A stretch of 64,000 nucleotides of DNA, from the NCBI GenBank assembly GCA_022661535.1, contig JAKULF010000012.1:558001-622000 (forward strand), read 5' to 3'. The position numbers and the translations under genes were made by a program. Origin of the DNA: Eutypa lata (lineage: Eukaryota; Ascomycota; Sordariomycetes; Xylariales; Diatrypaceae). The notes under the pieces were generated by a model, which was given only the letters and a program-made list of their open reading frames with translations, had not been told where the DNA came from and did no database searches. Below are positions 26,500 through 37,797 of this stretch, one piece after another. Each line of letters opens with the position of its first letter. Position 1 is the stretch's first letter.

Positions 26500-27618
26500 A
26501 TGGAGGCGAAACCACAACCTACAGGGGCGAAGAAACCGCTGCTTGCACTGGGCTGCGAAGGCAGCGCAAACAAGCTCGGGATCGGCATCATCGCGCACGA
26601 CCCGGCGACAGGGACCTCGACGATCCTAGCCAACATCCGGCACACGTTCGTGTCGCCGCCGGGGACGGGATTCCTCCCGAAGGACACCGCGAAGCACCAC
26701 CGGGCGTTCTTCGCACAACTGGCGCGCGACGCCCTAGAAGCTGCGGGCATCGCCTCCCCTGCGTCGGAGCTAAGCTGCATCTGCTACACGAAGGGCCCCG
26801 GGATGGGCGCGCCGCTGCAGTCGGTGGCGGTGGCGGCGCGGACGCTGTCGCTGCTCTGGGGCCTGCCGCTCGTGGGCGTCAACCACTGCGTGGGCCACAT
26901 CGAGATGGGGCGGGAGATCACGGGGGCCTCGAACCCCGTCGTCCTGTACGTCAGCGGCGGCAACACGCAGGTCATCGCCTACGCGGAGCGGCGGTACCGC
27001 ATCTTTGGCGAGACGCTGGACATCGCCGTCGGCAACTGCCTGGATCGGTTCGCGCGCGCGCTGGCCATCAGCAACGACCCGGCCCCCGGGTACAACATCG
27101 AGCTGCTGGCGAGGAAGGGGGGCAAGTCCGGGAAGCTGATCGATATCCCCTACGCGGTCAAGGGCATGGACTGCAGCTTCAGCGGGATCCTGTCGGCGGC
27201 GGAGCTGCTGGCGGCGCAGATGCGAGCGCAGCAGGAGCGCGAGCAGAGGACTGGGGAGGTGGTTAAGGAGGAGGATAGGATCACGCCTGAGGATCTGTGC
27301 TTTAGCCTCCAGGAGACCGTCTACGCTATGTTGGTCGAGATCACGGAGCGCGCTATGGCTCATGTCGGCAGCAACCAGGTGATGATGGTGGGCGGTGTTG
27401 GTTGCAATGAACGGCTCCAGGAGATGATGGGTGGAATGGCTAAGGAGCGGGGGGGGAGCGTGTACGCGACGGATGAGCGGTTCTGCATCGACAATGGTAT
27501 CATGATCGCGCATGCTGGGCTGTTAGCCTACGAGACGGGTTTCCGGACGCCTCTGGAAGACAGCACTTGTACACAGAGATTTAGGACTGATGAAGTTTAC
27601 GTCAAATGGAGAGACTGA
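26500..27618 (+). CDS. kae1: tRNA N6-adenosine threonylcarbamoyltransferase, KEOPS catalytic subunit
   Basis: Kae1 transfers the threonylcarbamoyl group to A37 of ANN-decoding tRNAs as part of the KEOPS/EKC complex. It is a single uninterrupted frame of 372 residues, close to the family's usual length apart from a short extra N-terminal tail ([12 protein letters not shown]). The ASKHA-fold motifs are all present: [13 protein letters not shown], the metal-binding pair in [12 protein letters not shown] (His129 and His133), [39 protein letters not shown] and the late [15 protein letters not shown] with the metal-binding Asp. The sequence after residue 15 starts like the universal Kae1/TsaD core with no mitochondrial presequence, so it is the cytosolic form rather than Qri7. 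The gene is strongly GC-rich compared with its flanks. Confidence 0.96.
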   Translation: MEAKPQPTGAKKPLLALGCEGSANKLGIGIIAHDPATGTSTILANIRHTFVSPPGTGFLPKDTAKHHRAFFAQLARDALEAAGIASPASELSCICYTKGPGMGAPLQSVAVAARTLSLLWGLPLVGVNHCVGHIEMGREITGASNPVVLYVSGGNTQVIAYAERRYRIFGETLDIAVGNCLDRFARALAISNDPAPGYNIELLARKGGKSGKLIDIPYAVKGMDCSFSGILSAAELLAAQMRAQQEREQRTGEVVKEEDRITPEDLCFSLQETVYAMLVEITERAMAHVGSNQVMMVGGVGCNERLQEMMGGMAKERGGSVYATDERFCIDNGIMIAHAGLLAYETGFRTPLEDSTCTQRFRTDEVYVKWRD

Positions 27619-29481
27619 AACTTGATTTGAGATTCTAGTTCTTTATGTGTGATTGGTATGTCTTTCCATCTTGAGTACACTAACATATATTACTCTTCGG
27701 CCATTATATAACCCCCGAGACACCTTGTTTGAACATCTACGACGCCATTTAGAATGCGGCCTTGTGTCTGAGCTTCCTTCGCCGAAGTAGTCATACTTGA
27801 TACAGTATATAACCGGATATTAACCTGAGCTGGTATAAGAAACAGGGCGTGAGACTAAAAGCGGGGAGCTTGCGCGTGGCATTTATTACCGATGGACATC
27901 GTGAACCATATCTCAGTTGCTGGCTTAATATTACATTCGTGGTAGTTAGCTTCTTGTATTCAAAGATAAATAACGTTCTGGTCCCTAACGTTATCCACTT
28001 CGTCACTAGACTGACATCTCCACCGAATCCACCGCTATCATTGATGTAGGAATCTGGTAGATCTGTTGCGTCTAGTATAAAGGAGCAGAACACGTTAGGA
28101 CGTCACATTTTGATGCTACTAAGTATATATGATGTTCTGCATGGCTTGCTCGGGATTACGCATCTACGCTAGCAGAAAGACTGGGAAGTTCTTGCTGAGA
28201 AGCTGAGATCCGTGATTATAACGCCGGATATGTAACACAATATACAGACGGACAGACTAGCCACCCACTATCGCCCGTCGTGCTTGAGGTTCTCATAGCT
28301 TCCTTCTATAAATGCCGAGACCGAAGAAGCCCGTAAGCTGTAAGGGCCTCCCTGTGCTTGACATTCGTTTGTTGAATATGGATTGAGGAATCAGGATTCG
28401 GAGTCTAGTGGTCCCAAGGATGCTTCCAGCCCATCAACGCGGGCCCTAGATACATCGAGTAAGTTTCGGATCGGTTAAGGTAGGGGAGAATCGGAGTTAA
28501 TCACCATCTTTCCTCGCTCGGTACATCAACTATAAATTTTATTAGCACTCATTGAATAACCACTAAACGTGGCAGTTGACTTACAAAGAACCACATGCTT
28601 GCACCCAGAGCCGTGGCAGTAAACTTGTAGAGGCCAGGCACATGAGGCTTAATAGGACCAGGACCATGTCCACCGGCCATTGTGAAGGATCTATTGCTGG
28701 TCAATTGATGTCAAAAGCTGCAATTGATCAACCTGATTGTTCACGCACTAGATATCGTGTCAAGAGGAGAAGATCGTAGTTATCGGGTACCGTCCAAAGG
28801 GTGATAGGTCTAGAAGCTCCGGAGTCGTCGTGATGATGCTCTAAGGTCAATGAGCGGGTAGGTAAGTTGGAAACAGCCGGAGATTTCCCATGAAGCTTCA
28901 AACCTAATGTTCTAACCTTACCTAAGCTGGTCAAGGGTATTATATGCCTTGCGCATCAGGCATTCAATTAAGTAACTAAGTCCCAGGTAGTTACATTGGT
29001 TACATACATACATAACCTAAGCACAGTGTTAATTATGGAGAACTCTCTGTTGTAACGCGCTTTCGCCTCACCTTACGTGCGTGCATGCGGAACACTATAT
29101 CCAAGGTACCTACTTTCCATAGGTAGGTGTGATCAACTGATATCTTTTTGGGCGAACTAAATGTCAACTACCACATACCTTTCATTGTGATACACACATT
29201 TATTTATTTCACGTACATTCTAAGACCTTGTTCATCTTTTCTTTTACCCGATGCTTCTTTACTCTTCCCCTTCTGCAAGGCTACCAAGCTTTCAAATGAA
29301 TTCTTGACTTTGGCAACCTTAGGAGATACTAAATCTCTACTTACCATTGGCGCCTTCTTATTTGCCCTCTAGTCTCAGCGTCTCTCTTCCCCCGCCATTA
29401 TCATAATCATCATCGCCATCATACTTTCAACACCTTCGGCGACGCGTCTTTCAACCCTTTTGTGGTTGAAGCAGCGCCATC
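27619..29481. other. intergenic region between KAE1 and BUR1
   Basis: I see no supported gene. The open frames at 27791-28093 (-) and 28576-28779 (+) have no recognisable features. The 90 bases before 29482 form a C/T-rich, CAT-repeat leader typical of fungal 5' UTRs. Confidence 0.5.
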
Positions 29482-31530
29482 ATGACCTCCGATAGCGGAA
29501 ATGGTGCACCTTCTCCGCGCTCATTCGCGATCCAGCATCAGCGGCCTAGAGAAAGCTTCACCGGATGTTCTAGAATCACCGACTACGAGCTTCTAGGGAA
29601 GCTTGGTGAGGGTACTTTTGGGTATGTTTCTCACTACGTAGCTGATAGTCCAGCCCATTTCGCTTTCTCGCCTCTTATGTCGTCTAGTGCTAACGGATTA
29701 TTCTTATAGAGAAGTGCACAAAGCGAAGTCTCGACGTACTGGATCCCTGGTCGCATTGAAAAAGATTATTATGCACAACGAGAAGGATGGAGTCCGTGAC
29801 CACCTATCTGCGCGGCTATCGCTACCGTCGCTAACCACATCATCTACAGTTTCCCATCACGGCCCTGCGAGAGATTAAGCTCCTGAAGCTGTTATGTCAC
29901 AGAAATGTCCTCCGACTGGAAGATATGGCCGTGGAGCACCATGCCAAACAGAGTAGGTTTCCCAACGCCGTTGATCTACCAATGGAACCACTTGCCTAAC
30001 TCTCTAAAGCCGACAAGAGGAAGCGGCCTATTATGTATATGGTCACTCCTTACATGGATCACGATTTATCCGGTCTACTCGACAACCCTTCTGTACACTT
30101 CACCGTACCACAGATCAAGTGCTATTTAATGCAGCTCCTCGAGGGTCTTCGCTACCTACATGATAGTCATATTCTCCATCGAGATATGAAAGCGGCCAAC
30201 TTGCTTATAAATAACCGAGGTATCCTTCAGATTGCCGACTTTGGTCTCGCGAGACATTACGACGGTCCTATACCTAAGCGTGGAGGAGGAGGTGGCGAGG
30301 GACGAAGAGAGTACACCAGCCTGGTCGTTACGAGATGGTACAGGCCGCCCGAACTCCTTCTAAATCTCAAGAAGTACACTACCTCCATTGATATGTGGGG
30401 TGTTGGGTATGTTAACTGATTTACTCAAGCCATCCAGTCTACTTTGTTAACCTTTTCATAGCTGTGTCTTTGGTGAGATGCTGCTAGGAAAGCCCATCTT
30501 AGCCGGTGAAAGTGATAAACACCAACTGGATATCATTTTCGACCTCGTGGGCTCACCTACGGAGCAGACCATGCCGGGATGGAAGCAATTGCCTGGCGCA
30601 GAGGCGATAAGTCCGAGACCTAGACCTCCGTCCCTTCCGCAACGGTTCCGTGATCATGGTACTAGTGCCATCTCGCTTCTCAAGGAACTTCTTACACTCG
30701 ACTGGCGAAAACGAATCAATGCGATCGATGCGTTGGAACATCCTTATTTCAAGTCCCACCCGTACCCAGCAAGACCAGATGATATTCCGCGCTTTGAGGA
30801 CAGCCACGAACTGGATCGTAGGAAATTCCATGATCGGAAGGCTGCCCTCCCGCCTGCACCGAAGGGTGGCACTGTGGGCGTTGGGGGGGGTTTTGAAGGG
30901 TCGAACGCAGGATTTGGCAGTGGTGGAGATGGCTATGGTAACAGGATGAACGGCGGCAGATATCCACCCCATCATGGTGGTCATCGTAACGGAGACGATG
31001 GACGCCGACCTGCTTGGGTCAGGGATCAGCCACGGATCGAGCATCGATTGCCTCCGCGGCCACCGCCTCCTGAACATCCCCCGAACGGCTGGGATGGGCC
31101 CATGGATTATCGGGAACGAGATCGACCACCACCTAGAAACCGCGGAGGAGGTGGCGGTGGGGCTAATCGTCCTGATATCGACACTTACATTCCTAGCTAC
31201 CGTGGAGGACGTGATGATCGGCCACCCCGAGAGGATCGGCTACCACCACCACCCCGAGATGAGCGGCTACCGCCCCGAGATGATCGGTTATTACCTCGCG
31301 ATGACCGGTTATTACCTCGCGACGATCGATTGTTACCTCGCGACGATCGGTTACCACTCCGGGATGACCGGCCTCTTGAGGGTCGTCGAAGGTGGGATGA
31401 GCGCGATGATAGACGGTATGAATGGGATCGCCGAGATAGGGAATACGACGATCGCAGCCGCACGAGCAAAACACGCAGTCGAAGCCGCTCTCCTCTGAGG
31501 GATAGAGAACGCGAACTGTATCGTAGATAG
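29482..31530 (+). CDS. bur1: BUR1/CDK9-type cyclin-dependent protein kinase
   Basis: This kinase of the P-TEFb/BUR class phosphorylates Pol II and elongation factors together with a Bur2-type cyclin. Five exons, 29482-29621, 29710-29791, 29850-29952, 30010-30406 and 30462-31530, join to 596 residues; introns are 55-88 bp. After splicing the P-loop reads GEGTFGEVHKA, the catalytic lysine lies in VALKKI, and the cyclin-binding helix is [12 protein letters not shown], which is diagnostic for the CDK9/BUR1 branch. The catalytic loop is [10 protein letters not shown], then ADFGLAR and [14 protein letters not shown] Gly-rich insert ([15 protein letters not shown]) sits in the activation segment. 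The C-terminal ~240 residues are disordered, Arg/Asp/Pro-rich, with tandem RDDRLLP heptads, ending in RS dipeptides. Intron 2 uses a GTCCGT donor, weaker than the others. Confidence 0.94.
31240..31380 (+). repeat. coding minisatellite, RDDRLLP-type heptad repeat in BUR1
   Basis: About six to seven 21-base units encode RDDRLLP and close variants near the end of BUR1. Neighbouring central units are almost identical in DNA, while the outer units are diverged. This is the pattern of an expanding coding minisatellite in a disordered tail. Confidence 0.85.
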
Positions 31531-31983
31531 GATGACGATGTAGATCGATGGATGAGTCGGTATGGCGGGTTCTGGTAGATACAGCGTCCAATGGAGGTTA
31601 TGAGACGCTCGGCACTTAGAACAGGAGATGCAGCCACGTGTCTCGGAGTGGCTGCTGGTCAAGCCCAGATATCTGTGAAGAGCATGGCATAAGTGGTTTA
31701 CCGGAGTTATGTTTATCCATCAGGGGCTGATGGCAAACGGCAAGGCGTTTTCTCAGTGTTTGCCCATAGCGTCACGGATATTGTCATGGCTTATCCGCCC
31801 CCCTGTGCAAATATGGGCAAGAACAAATCGGGTGCTAACCCCTAATTCGGATTTGGTTCTTTTTGCCTTTGCTCATTATGTGTGCATAATTAAATTACAA
31901 TTTACGCGTTGATTTGATTTGATTTGATGGCCATGCTATGCCCCTACACTAGCAGTACATGTGTGGTGGTATCTCGTTACAGT
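31531..31983. other. convergent 3' region of BUR1 and the membrane-protein gene
   Basis: This is shared 3' flanking DNA of two convergent genes. It contains a short tandem run of TTGAT near 31910-31927. I see no gene in it. Confidence 0.5.
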
Positions 31984-33016
31984 TTATAGTGAATCGCTCT
32001 CGCTGCTCTCCTCATGAATAGTCTGCGCAAGCAACCCCCTCCGCCGGCGTCTAGGCTTCTCCGATGCCCTCAGTAGCTTCCATTTGCTATCGAACAGCTC
32101 GCCGTAATCGAGCGCCGGTTCCTTCTGCTGCTGGCCCTTGGTGGTCGACCGGCGCGAGTCCGCGGCGGACGTTGTGCTGGTACTGGTGGTAGTGGTATCA
32201 CCTGACCAGAACTCGAGCTCGATGCTGCTTCTATCTCCCCGCATTCCCCCTCCATCTTCGTCCTCGGATCCTGCTGCTAGGCGGCGACGACGACTACTAC
32301 CACCACCATGGCGATTCTTCTGCTCTGCTGCTGTAGAGGAGGAGTCCACGCCCAGGAGTACGAAGATCAGGTTCGACGTCCCGTGTAAAACGCACCCCGC
32401 GAGTATCCCGATGATGGCTGCGTAGGCGAGCTGTAGGGTTTGGTTCTTTGTTAGTACTTGTTGCACGTGATAGCTAGGCGGTGTATGCTGTGAAAGACGG
32501 ATACATGGGGGGGGGGGCGGGGGGGGAGGTAGGAAGATAAATCAGCAAAGTCTTACGTAGATATAGAGGTACTGTTCTCCCGCATACACACATCCTTAAT
32601 TAGCAAATCCATTTTGATCCATTGAATATCAGGGCCTTCCAATGCATGCATGCTGTCCAATGTTGCACATTCTGTTCCCTCTTTCTTTATCTTCTTGCAC
32701 CATGACGTAATGATAACATTTTTTTTACTCTATACTACGTATGTATATAGATAGATAGATAGATACTTCGGGGAGTCGCTCACTCACTCACCTTGAGTCT
32801 CACGACGAACTCGACAACCACGCCAGCGGCGCTCGAGATCGTGCCGAACACGTACCAGGCGGGCGACAGCACGAAGAGGACGGAGCGAAAGGCGTAGTAT
32901 AGAGGGTAGTACAAGGGAATGGCGACGAGGTAGCAGATGTTCAGCATCCACCCGAGAGCCCAGAGCATCGCCGAGCCCGCCGTCTTGAGATGCGCTAGCC
33001 AGTCTTCCGCCGCCAT
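31984..33016 (-). CDS. small fungal membrane protein of unknown function
   Basis: I propose three exons: 33016-32792, a 15-base microexon 32571-32557 and 32430-31984. All junctions are phase 0 and give 228 residues. The first intron starts GTGAGT and the second GTAAGA. The second ends after a perfect tactaac branch site and CTACAG. Across the joins the protein reads VVRLK-YLYIY-LAYAAIIGI. Hydrophobic stretches at about residues 14-36, 42-70 and 78-105 predict two or three transmembrane segments. The last ~120 residues are polar, rich in Ser, Arg and acidic residues, and probably face the cytosol. It resembles conserved but uncharacterised fungal membrane proteins. Exons 1 and 3 are firm; the microexon rests on frame and splice signals only. 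Confidence 0.7.
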
Positions 33017-33771
33017 CCTCGCGGAGAAGGTATTAGGTGACTGGCTAGCTATATATAGGTACCTAAGTAGGGATATGGAGTTGGGTTTCGAGGTAGCTGG
33101 TAATTAACAGGCGCGGCTAAGCCATGTATGTATGTCTTCTGTCTCCAGTGGTTGCTTGCTTGCTCTGCTGCATCACGACCTGTGTGGAGGTAACAGGTAG
33201 GTATGTAGGTATGTAGTTAGGTAGTACTAGGTACGCATGTAAATGGTTACCCCTGCTTACAGCTCTGACGTACGTTGCTTGATGCTACATACATGTAGAA
33301 ATGTTAAGTACGAAGTACGTAGTTATTTTGCCTCATAACTACATCAAGCCTCTTTTCGTTAGCAATGCCGAGCCGCAGCTGCTTTGTATGTAGCTAAGCT
33401 AAATGCAGCTGCGTTGTAGCTAGGAGCTTGTACATATGTAGTTACATATATATCTTACGTACCCACTAAGCCCAATACAGCGAACACCGATCCTGAAGAT
33501 CTGATTGGCCCAAATTTAGGTGGCTTAGCGTCTGAGTGACTAGTACTTCGTATTCTTCACATGTTGTTTTAAAGATATAAAGTATGGGTGATCCGTGAGA
33601 AAGGGAATTGCCTCAATTCTAAACACGAGGGAATGCAGCAAGCTAGCACCTTCCTTCCGATTACCCCGCCTTGCCATCAGCCTCCCTTGTCATCACCTCA
33701 CCACCCTCCCGCATCTGATTCCTAGCAGACTTCAGAGACGCCCCTCTACCCCGGTATTATCAGCTATGTAG
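33017..33771. other. intergenic region upstream of the membrane-protein gene
   Basis: This stretch holds the probable promoter of the minus-strand gene and many GTAGGTATGT-type simple repeats (for example 33195-33235). I see no gene. Confidence 0.5.
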
Positions 33772-34119
33772 TCATAGCACTACTCGTAGTACCTGGAACT
33801 TGGTATAGGCGGTTCGATGTTCCATGTTAGGGTGGCAATACCACTCTCTGTCTTGAAGCTTGGGCATATTGGCAATGTGATCTTCATAACAATGAATGCC
33901 TTCGTAAGTTACAAGGTAGAACTTGTTATACGGCCCGTTCCTCCAACGTTTAACATGATATGTCTTATTACATGATATCCTTGCTTGGAGTGTCTGGATG
34001 ATAAACTCGATTATGGGCTCAATAGTCCAGGTGGGAATCAAAGAGAAGGTATCTTTTCCCCACCGGAGACCATACTGGGGATCTTCGTTGTATGGACAGG
34101 TTGCGAAAGAAGTCGCCAT
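33772..34119 (-). pseudogene. N-terminal fragment like fungal aminoglycoside-phosphotransferase-family proteins
   Basis: The 115-residue frame holds FSLIPTWTIEP, followed by a kinase-like start RWRNGPYNKFYLVTYEG. This matches the pattern of the N-lobe of the APH/choline-kinase-like family that is abundant in fungi. The catalytic part with the HGD and DxD motifs is missing and the frame ends early. It is most likely a truncated relic. It adjoins the broken zinc-knuckle-like gene on the same strand. The family call is by eye and moderate. Confidence 0.4.
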
Positions 34120-34665
34120 ATCTCAAGTCTACGCTTCGCCCCGGTCCGAATCCCATTGTCAAATCTGATCACAGTATCTTTTTTCCGCCTCCTTTGATGA
34201 AAACGCTGGATAGCCTTCCGAGCCTCTATATGGGCAGCCACGTCCTAGCGATACTGGTAACCCTTCGGACAGGACCTAGCCGAGTTCTTATTCACAAAAT
34301 CCACATTCTTAGCGAAAACGGCCTTTTGAACGGGCGCCACGATAAGAGCCTGCTGGCCTGGAGGCTGGGAGACGGGGAAGTTGAGGAGGGAGATCCGAGT
34401 TCTCGCTGGCGGCCGGCCTTGTCTTATGTACCATGCATATTGCAGAAAACGGGTGAATGCAAATGCAATCTTCGGACAGATGTCGCCTCGTACATAAAAC
34501 GCACACGTCGACTGTTCCTCCTTTTAAGGGGTCCAAGTACAAGGCGGGATCATGCTGTTGATATCAGTTATGGCACCAGGTTTTGTCCCGGTCGGTTACG
34601 GATTCCGGGAACGGTAAGGCTGAAAGGAAGTTTAGATTCGGTGTTTCGGGATATTCGGACCAACA
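34120..34665 (-). pseudogene. broken copy of a zinc-knuckle-like gene (copy B)
   Basis: Read on the minus strand, this is a diverged paralogue of the sequence at 36655-37240 on the plus strand. Shared blocks are PE(T/V)P(N/D)LN, a DR...WC segment, QHDPAL, then PLK.GT.D.C.LC...HL.EDCI, and further on a region around EA..AI.R ending in IR(F/Y)D(N/S)G. The CX2CX3HX4C spacing is kept. The frame is broken: a TGA at 34564-34566 falls inside the conserved block, a TAA lies at 34309-34311, and after a change of frame there is a TAG at 34245-34247. It is therefore a pseudogene. Confidence 0.6.
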
Positions 34666-34699
34666 TATGCGTTGGCCGGCGGCTTGTTGGTGATTTGAA

Positions 34700-36300
34700 G
34701 ACCACTTATCTGTGTAAATGACTTCTTCTCTTTCTTCGTAAGAAGGCGCCTATGTCGCATTAAAACGCTTAAATATCTTGAGAAGGAGATTGTATACTTA
34801 TGGGTAAGAAAGCACTTGTAGTTTTATTATTATTAAAGCATGGAAATTTGTTTAAAGTACTGGACTTTGTTAAAAATTGTATGATTCTTTTTGGTTCTGC
34901 ATATATTCATAGCCGGTGGTGGCCTTGCCGCGTTAGCAACGTATCAAGACAAGAAGAGAAAGAGGGTGAAAGCGAACATATAAGTACGTACCGCAACCGT
35001 GGTTTTGAAGCTCTCTTGGGTTCTTGCTGAAGTGCCTGGTCTGTAGGACGCAAACTACAGACTGTTATTAGTAATTAAAGGGCACCCCGGTGATCCTGTT
35101 ACTGCAAGTGCACTTACACACTTTGAAAATTACCCATCTATTAAAACGTAATTAGGCACTTGAATTATCTCTGCCTTGTTGACATGTCAAAGGGTGTGTA
35201 TAGGCCTGAAGGAGGTGGAGGCTAACTGTCATGTTTTTGGAGGTTGGTCACATAGAAGAGACACTTGCTCTTACGCGTCCGCGGGCAGGTTGGTTGTTGA
35301 CATTTTCTCCAATTGACATTTCTCTCAGGTCCGAATCTCATGCAGGTACCATGGTTGACATACGAATGATCAAATGTCATCACATTTAGAACAGTCCGTG
35401 GATTCGATATGCTAAAACTTCAAGGAAGAAAAGAGTGAAGGAAGCTCCTAGATTATAGGGGAGATCCCATCCTATTAATTAGTGTATACAGAGATGGAGC
35501 ACAGCTCTCCTATTATACTACTCAAGTTGTTGCCAAAATAATTGATATGTTAGCTTTAACCACATTCATATACACGGCTTACATATAGATACTTAAGTTA
35601 AGCTTTATAAAAAAGATCTTAGCTTTATTATATTACGAAATTGGAATAATAAAATATTTATGTTATTAATTACGGAATAATGATTAAATGTTATTGAATA
35701 AGCAATAATTATTCGAATTTACGCATTTCAATGTAGCATTTGAATTAGCGACGACTTGCCACTCTCATTGATCATGTTATTGTGATAAATGTGTAGAAAG
35801 TTTATAAGAATTATCATCTTGAACTTTCCGAATCCTGCCTACGATTTTTCTACTAACTCTCTCTCTCTCTCTCTCGGTTATAAGATTGATCTTGAAAGAT
35901 GTACGACTCGGTGCTATATGAGCCTTGTCACGACAATGTGGCAGATGTTCGCTACACAAGATGTAAGCTGGTTAGCTCCCAAGTTAACGTTAACACCTTT
36001 ACCTCAGTGGTATGTATGTCTTCTTACCTGTTCATAACGCGATATATACATTATGTACACTTTAAGGGCTGGGAGTTTTTCTTACCTAAATATACATGTA
36101 GGCAGCAATAAATAATTGTGCATACTTACATGCACCTGAGTACCTACCTAGGTAATTAATAGAACACGGTTGCATTGCCCAAACCTACTTACACCCCCCC
36201 AAAATTCAACAACTGTCGACTCTCGATTCTTCAACTCCTCAACTCTCAACTTCATCACCAACAGCAGAAGCAGTATCACACTATTATCACAATCATCATC
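34700..36300. other. AT-rich gene-poor segment
   Basis: AT-rich DNA between the two zinc-knuckle-like copies. Apart from the dispersed repeat at 35598-35760 and a short (CT)n tract near 35858-35875, I see no feature. Between about 36170 and 36332 the sequence becomes C/A-rich and resembles a fungal 5' leader ahead of an ATG at 36333. Confidence 0.45.
35598..35760 (+). repeat. AT-rich dispersed repeat, copy 2
   Basis: It starts with a TTAAGCTTTATAAAAAAGAT-type block and ends near GCGACGACTTGCC. By eye it aligns along its whole length, in the same orientation, with 47582-47739. Its 3' part also aligns with 14846-14900. It has no coding capacity. It fits a short non-autonomous element or a solo LTR relic. 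Confidence 0.65.
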
Positions 36301-36654
36301 CCCATCGCCATCACCATTGTTGTCATCATTACCATGTCGAAGCGGCTACGCTTCCTGTAGCTGATCAAGAGGCACCGCATCTAACGGATAGTCCTCCTAG
36401 AGTATGGAAATTCACGTATTAACATTATCCTCAGGACGTTAAAATTACTAATAACACTTTACAGCGCGTGTTCGATAGAAATGCGTACGGAGTAGAAAGA
36501 GCTCTGACAAGAATGTCAACTCCCGCTGCGGTAAGTAGTAATAGGCTTTCAATTTGGCGATATGTTAATGTATTAATGTAATATCGGCATTTATTAAAAG
36601 GGAAAAGACTACACCTTTCCATATCGCACAGGGGCTCTTGATCGATAGCATCCC

Positions 36655-37797
36655 GCCTCGATGCGTGGGTTGCTGGAAAACAACCAGAGGTGCCGGACCT
36701 CAACTATTTGGAAGGCCTCCCTCGGCTGCCCCCCATGACCGCTGACCGGGCCAGAATGTGGTGTCAAAACTCTTATAGGCAGCACGATCCGGCCTTGTGT
36801 TTGGGTCCTTTAAAGGACGGCACTATAGATATTTGTGCTTTGTGTGGGGGCCAACATCTAGTCGAAGACTGCATATATTTCTCTCCCCAACTTGTCCTCC
36901 AACATGTGTGGCATGACCGACAATGTCGTCCCCCGGTTCGAACCCGGATCTCCCTCGATACGGTACGCATCACGCACCTCCCTACTGTTGTTCAATCGTC
37001 AATTGTGGCGTCCGTTCAAAGGGTAGAGTTTTCCAAAAATATGGACCACGAGAAGGCGAACTCGTGCAGGAACAAAAGTGACGTTTTCCTTTGGAAGAGG
37101 CACAACTATGCCATGGAGAAAACTCCTCGTCAAGAGGCCGAAGACGCCATCAGTCGCCGTGAGCTTGCGGAAGAAAGGGATAGCCTAATTAGGTATGACT
37201 CTGGTGCCCCTTGGGGTGTCGGACCTGCGAGAAGCTATAAGCTACGAGAAGGCCAGGCTCCGATCGTCGTCAGGACGTTCAGAAATAAACGTTTGGAGCA
37301 CATTGAAACGCAGGGGGGTTAGACTCTTGCAATTGGCGGCCGAGAAGGGCCTAAATGTCACCCGACCGACGGTCCCAACCCGAGCTATCCAAGCACCAGC
37401 GACTGCCCAGCCGGCGGCTCATGGAGGCTTGTCTATTACTCGGCCTATATCCACTGCGGCGCCCACAGCCCAACGAGTCCGCACTACCGAGCCTAAGGTC
37501 ATCATAGACCAACCGCGGGACGAAGCTAAGGCATCATCGGTTACTGATGATGACGAGTGCATAGATAAGAAGTCAGTGGATGTGCATAATGAGGGTATCG
37601 ACGAGCTGTTTAAAAGGAGTGACTGCCCTCCCGCTATCACCCGTGCGGGTTTTCGAGTGCTCGATACCCTGGAAAGCAGCTTCGGGACCTACCCAGGCAA
37701 GGTGGAAACCACTTTAACAAGACATTCTATTATCCTAGATGCTGACACATTTTTAATTAATGCTATTGATGGCAGGTGCTATGGACCACTAGTATAA
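36655..37797 (+). CDS. unknown zinc-knuckle-like protein (copy A), structure unresolved
   Basis: Two open frames overlap. The first (36655-37322) contains HDPALCLGPLKDGTIDICALCGGQHLVEDC, whose CX2CX3HX4C spacing resembles a CCHC zinc knuckle, followed by a charged helical stretch. The second (37195-37797), in another frame, begins Arg-rich and continues through a Pro/Ala-rich linker to an acidic C-terminal part. The earlier conserved part is shared with the broken copy B at 34120-34665. An intron (possible donor GTATGA at 37193) or a frameshift must join the two frames if this is one gene. Upstream, an exon-like segment at 36464-36528 has a perfect branch/acceptor in front and a GTAAGT donor behind. 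I do not recognise the family, and it may itself be decaying. Confidence 0.4.

Noticed and set aside
26770..27513. 247-codon open frame antisense to KAE1
   Set aside because: Shadow of a GC-rich gene; rich in Arg, His and Leu with no domain, while the plus strand carries all KAE1 motifs.
36938..36958. GGTTCGAACC motif resembling a tRNA B box
   Set aside because: A palindrome with no A box or acceptor stem at the right distance; lies inside the copy A coding region.
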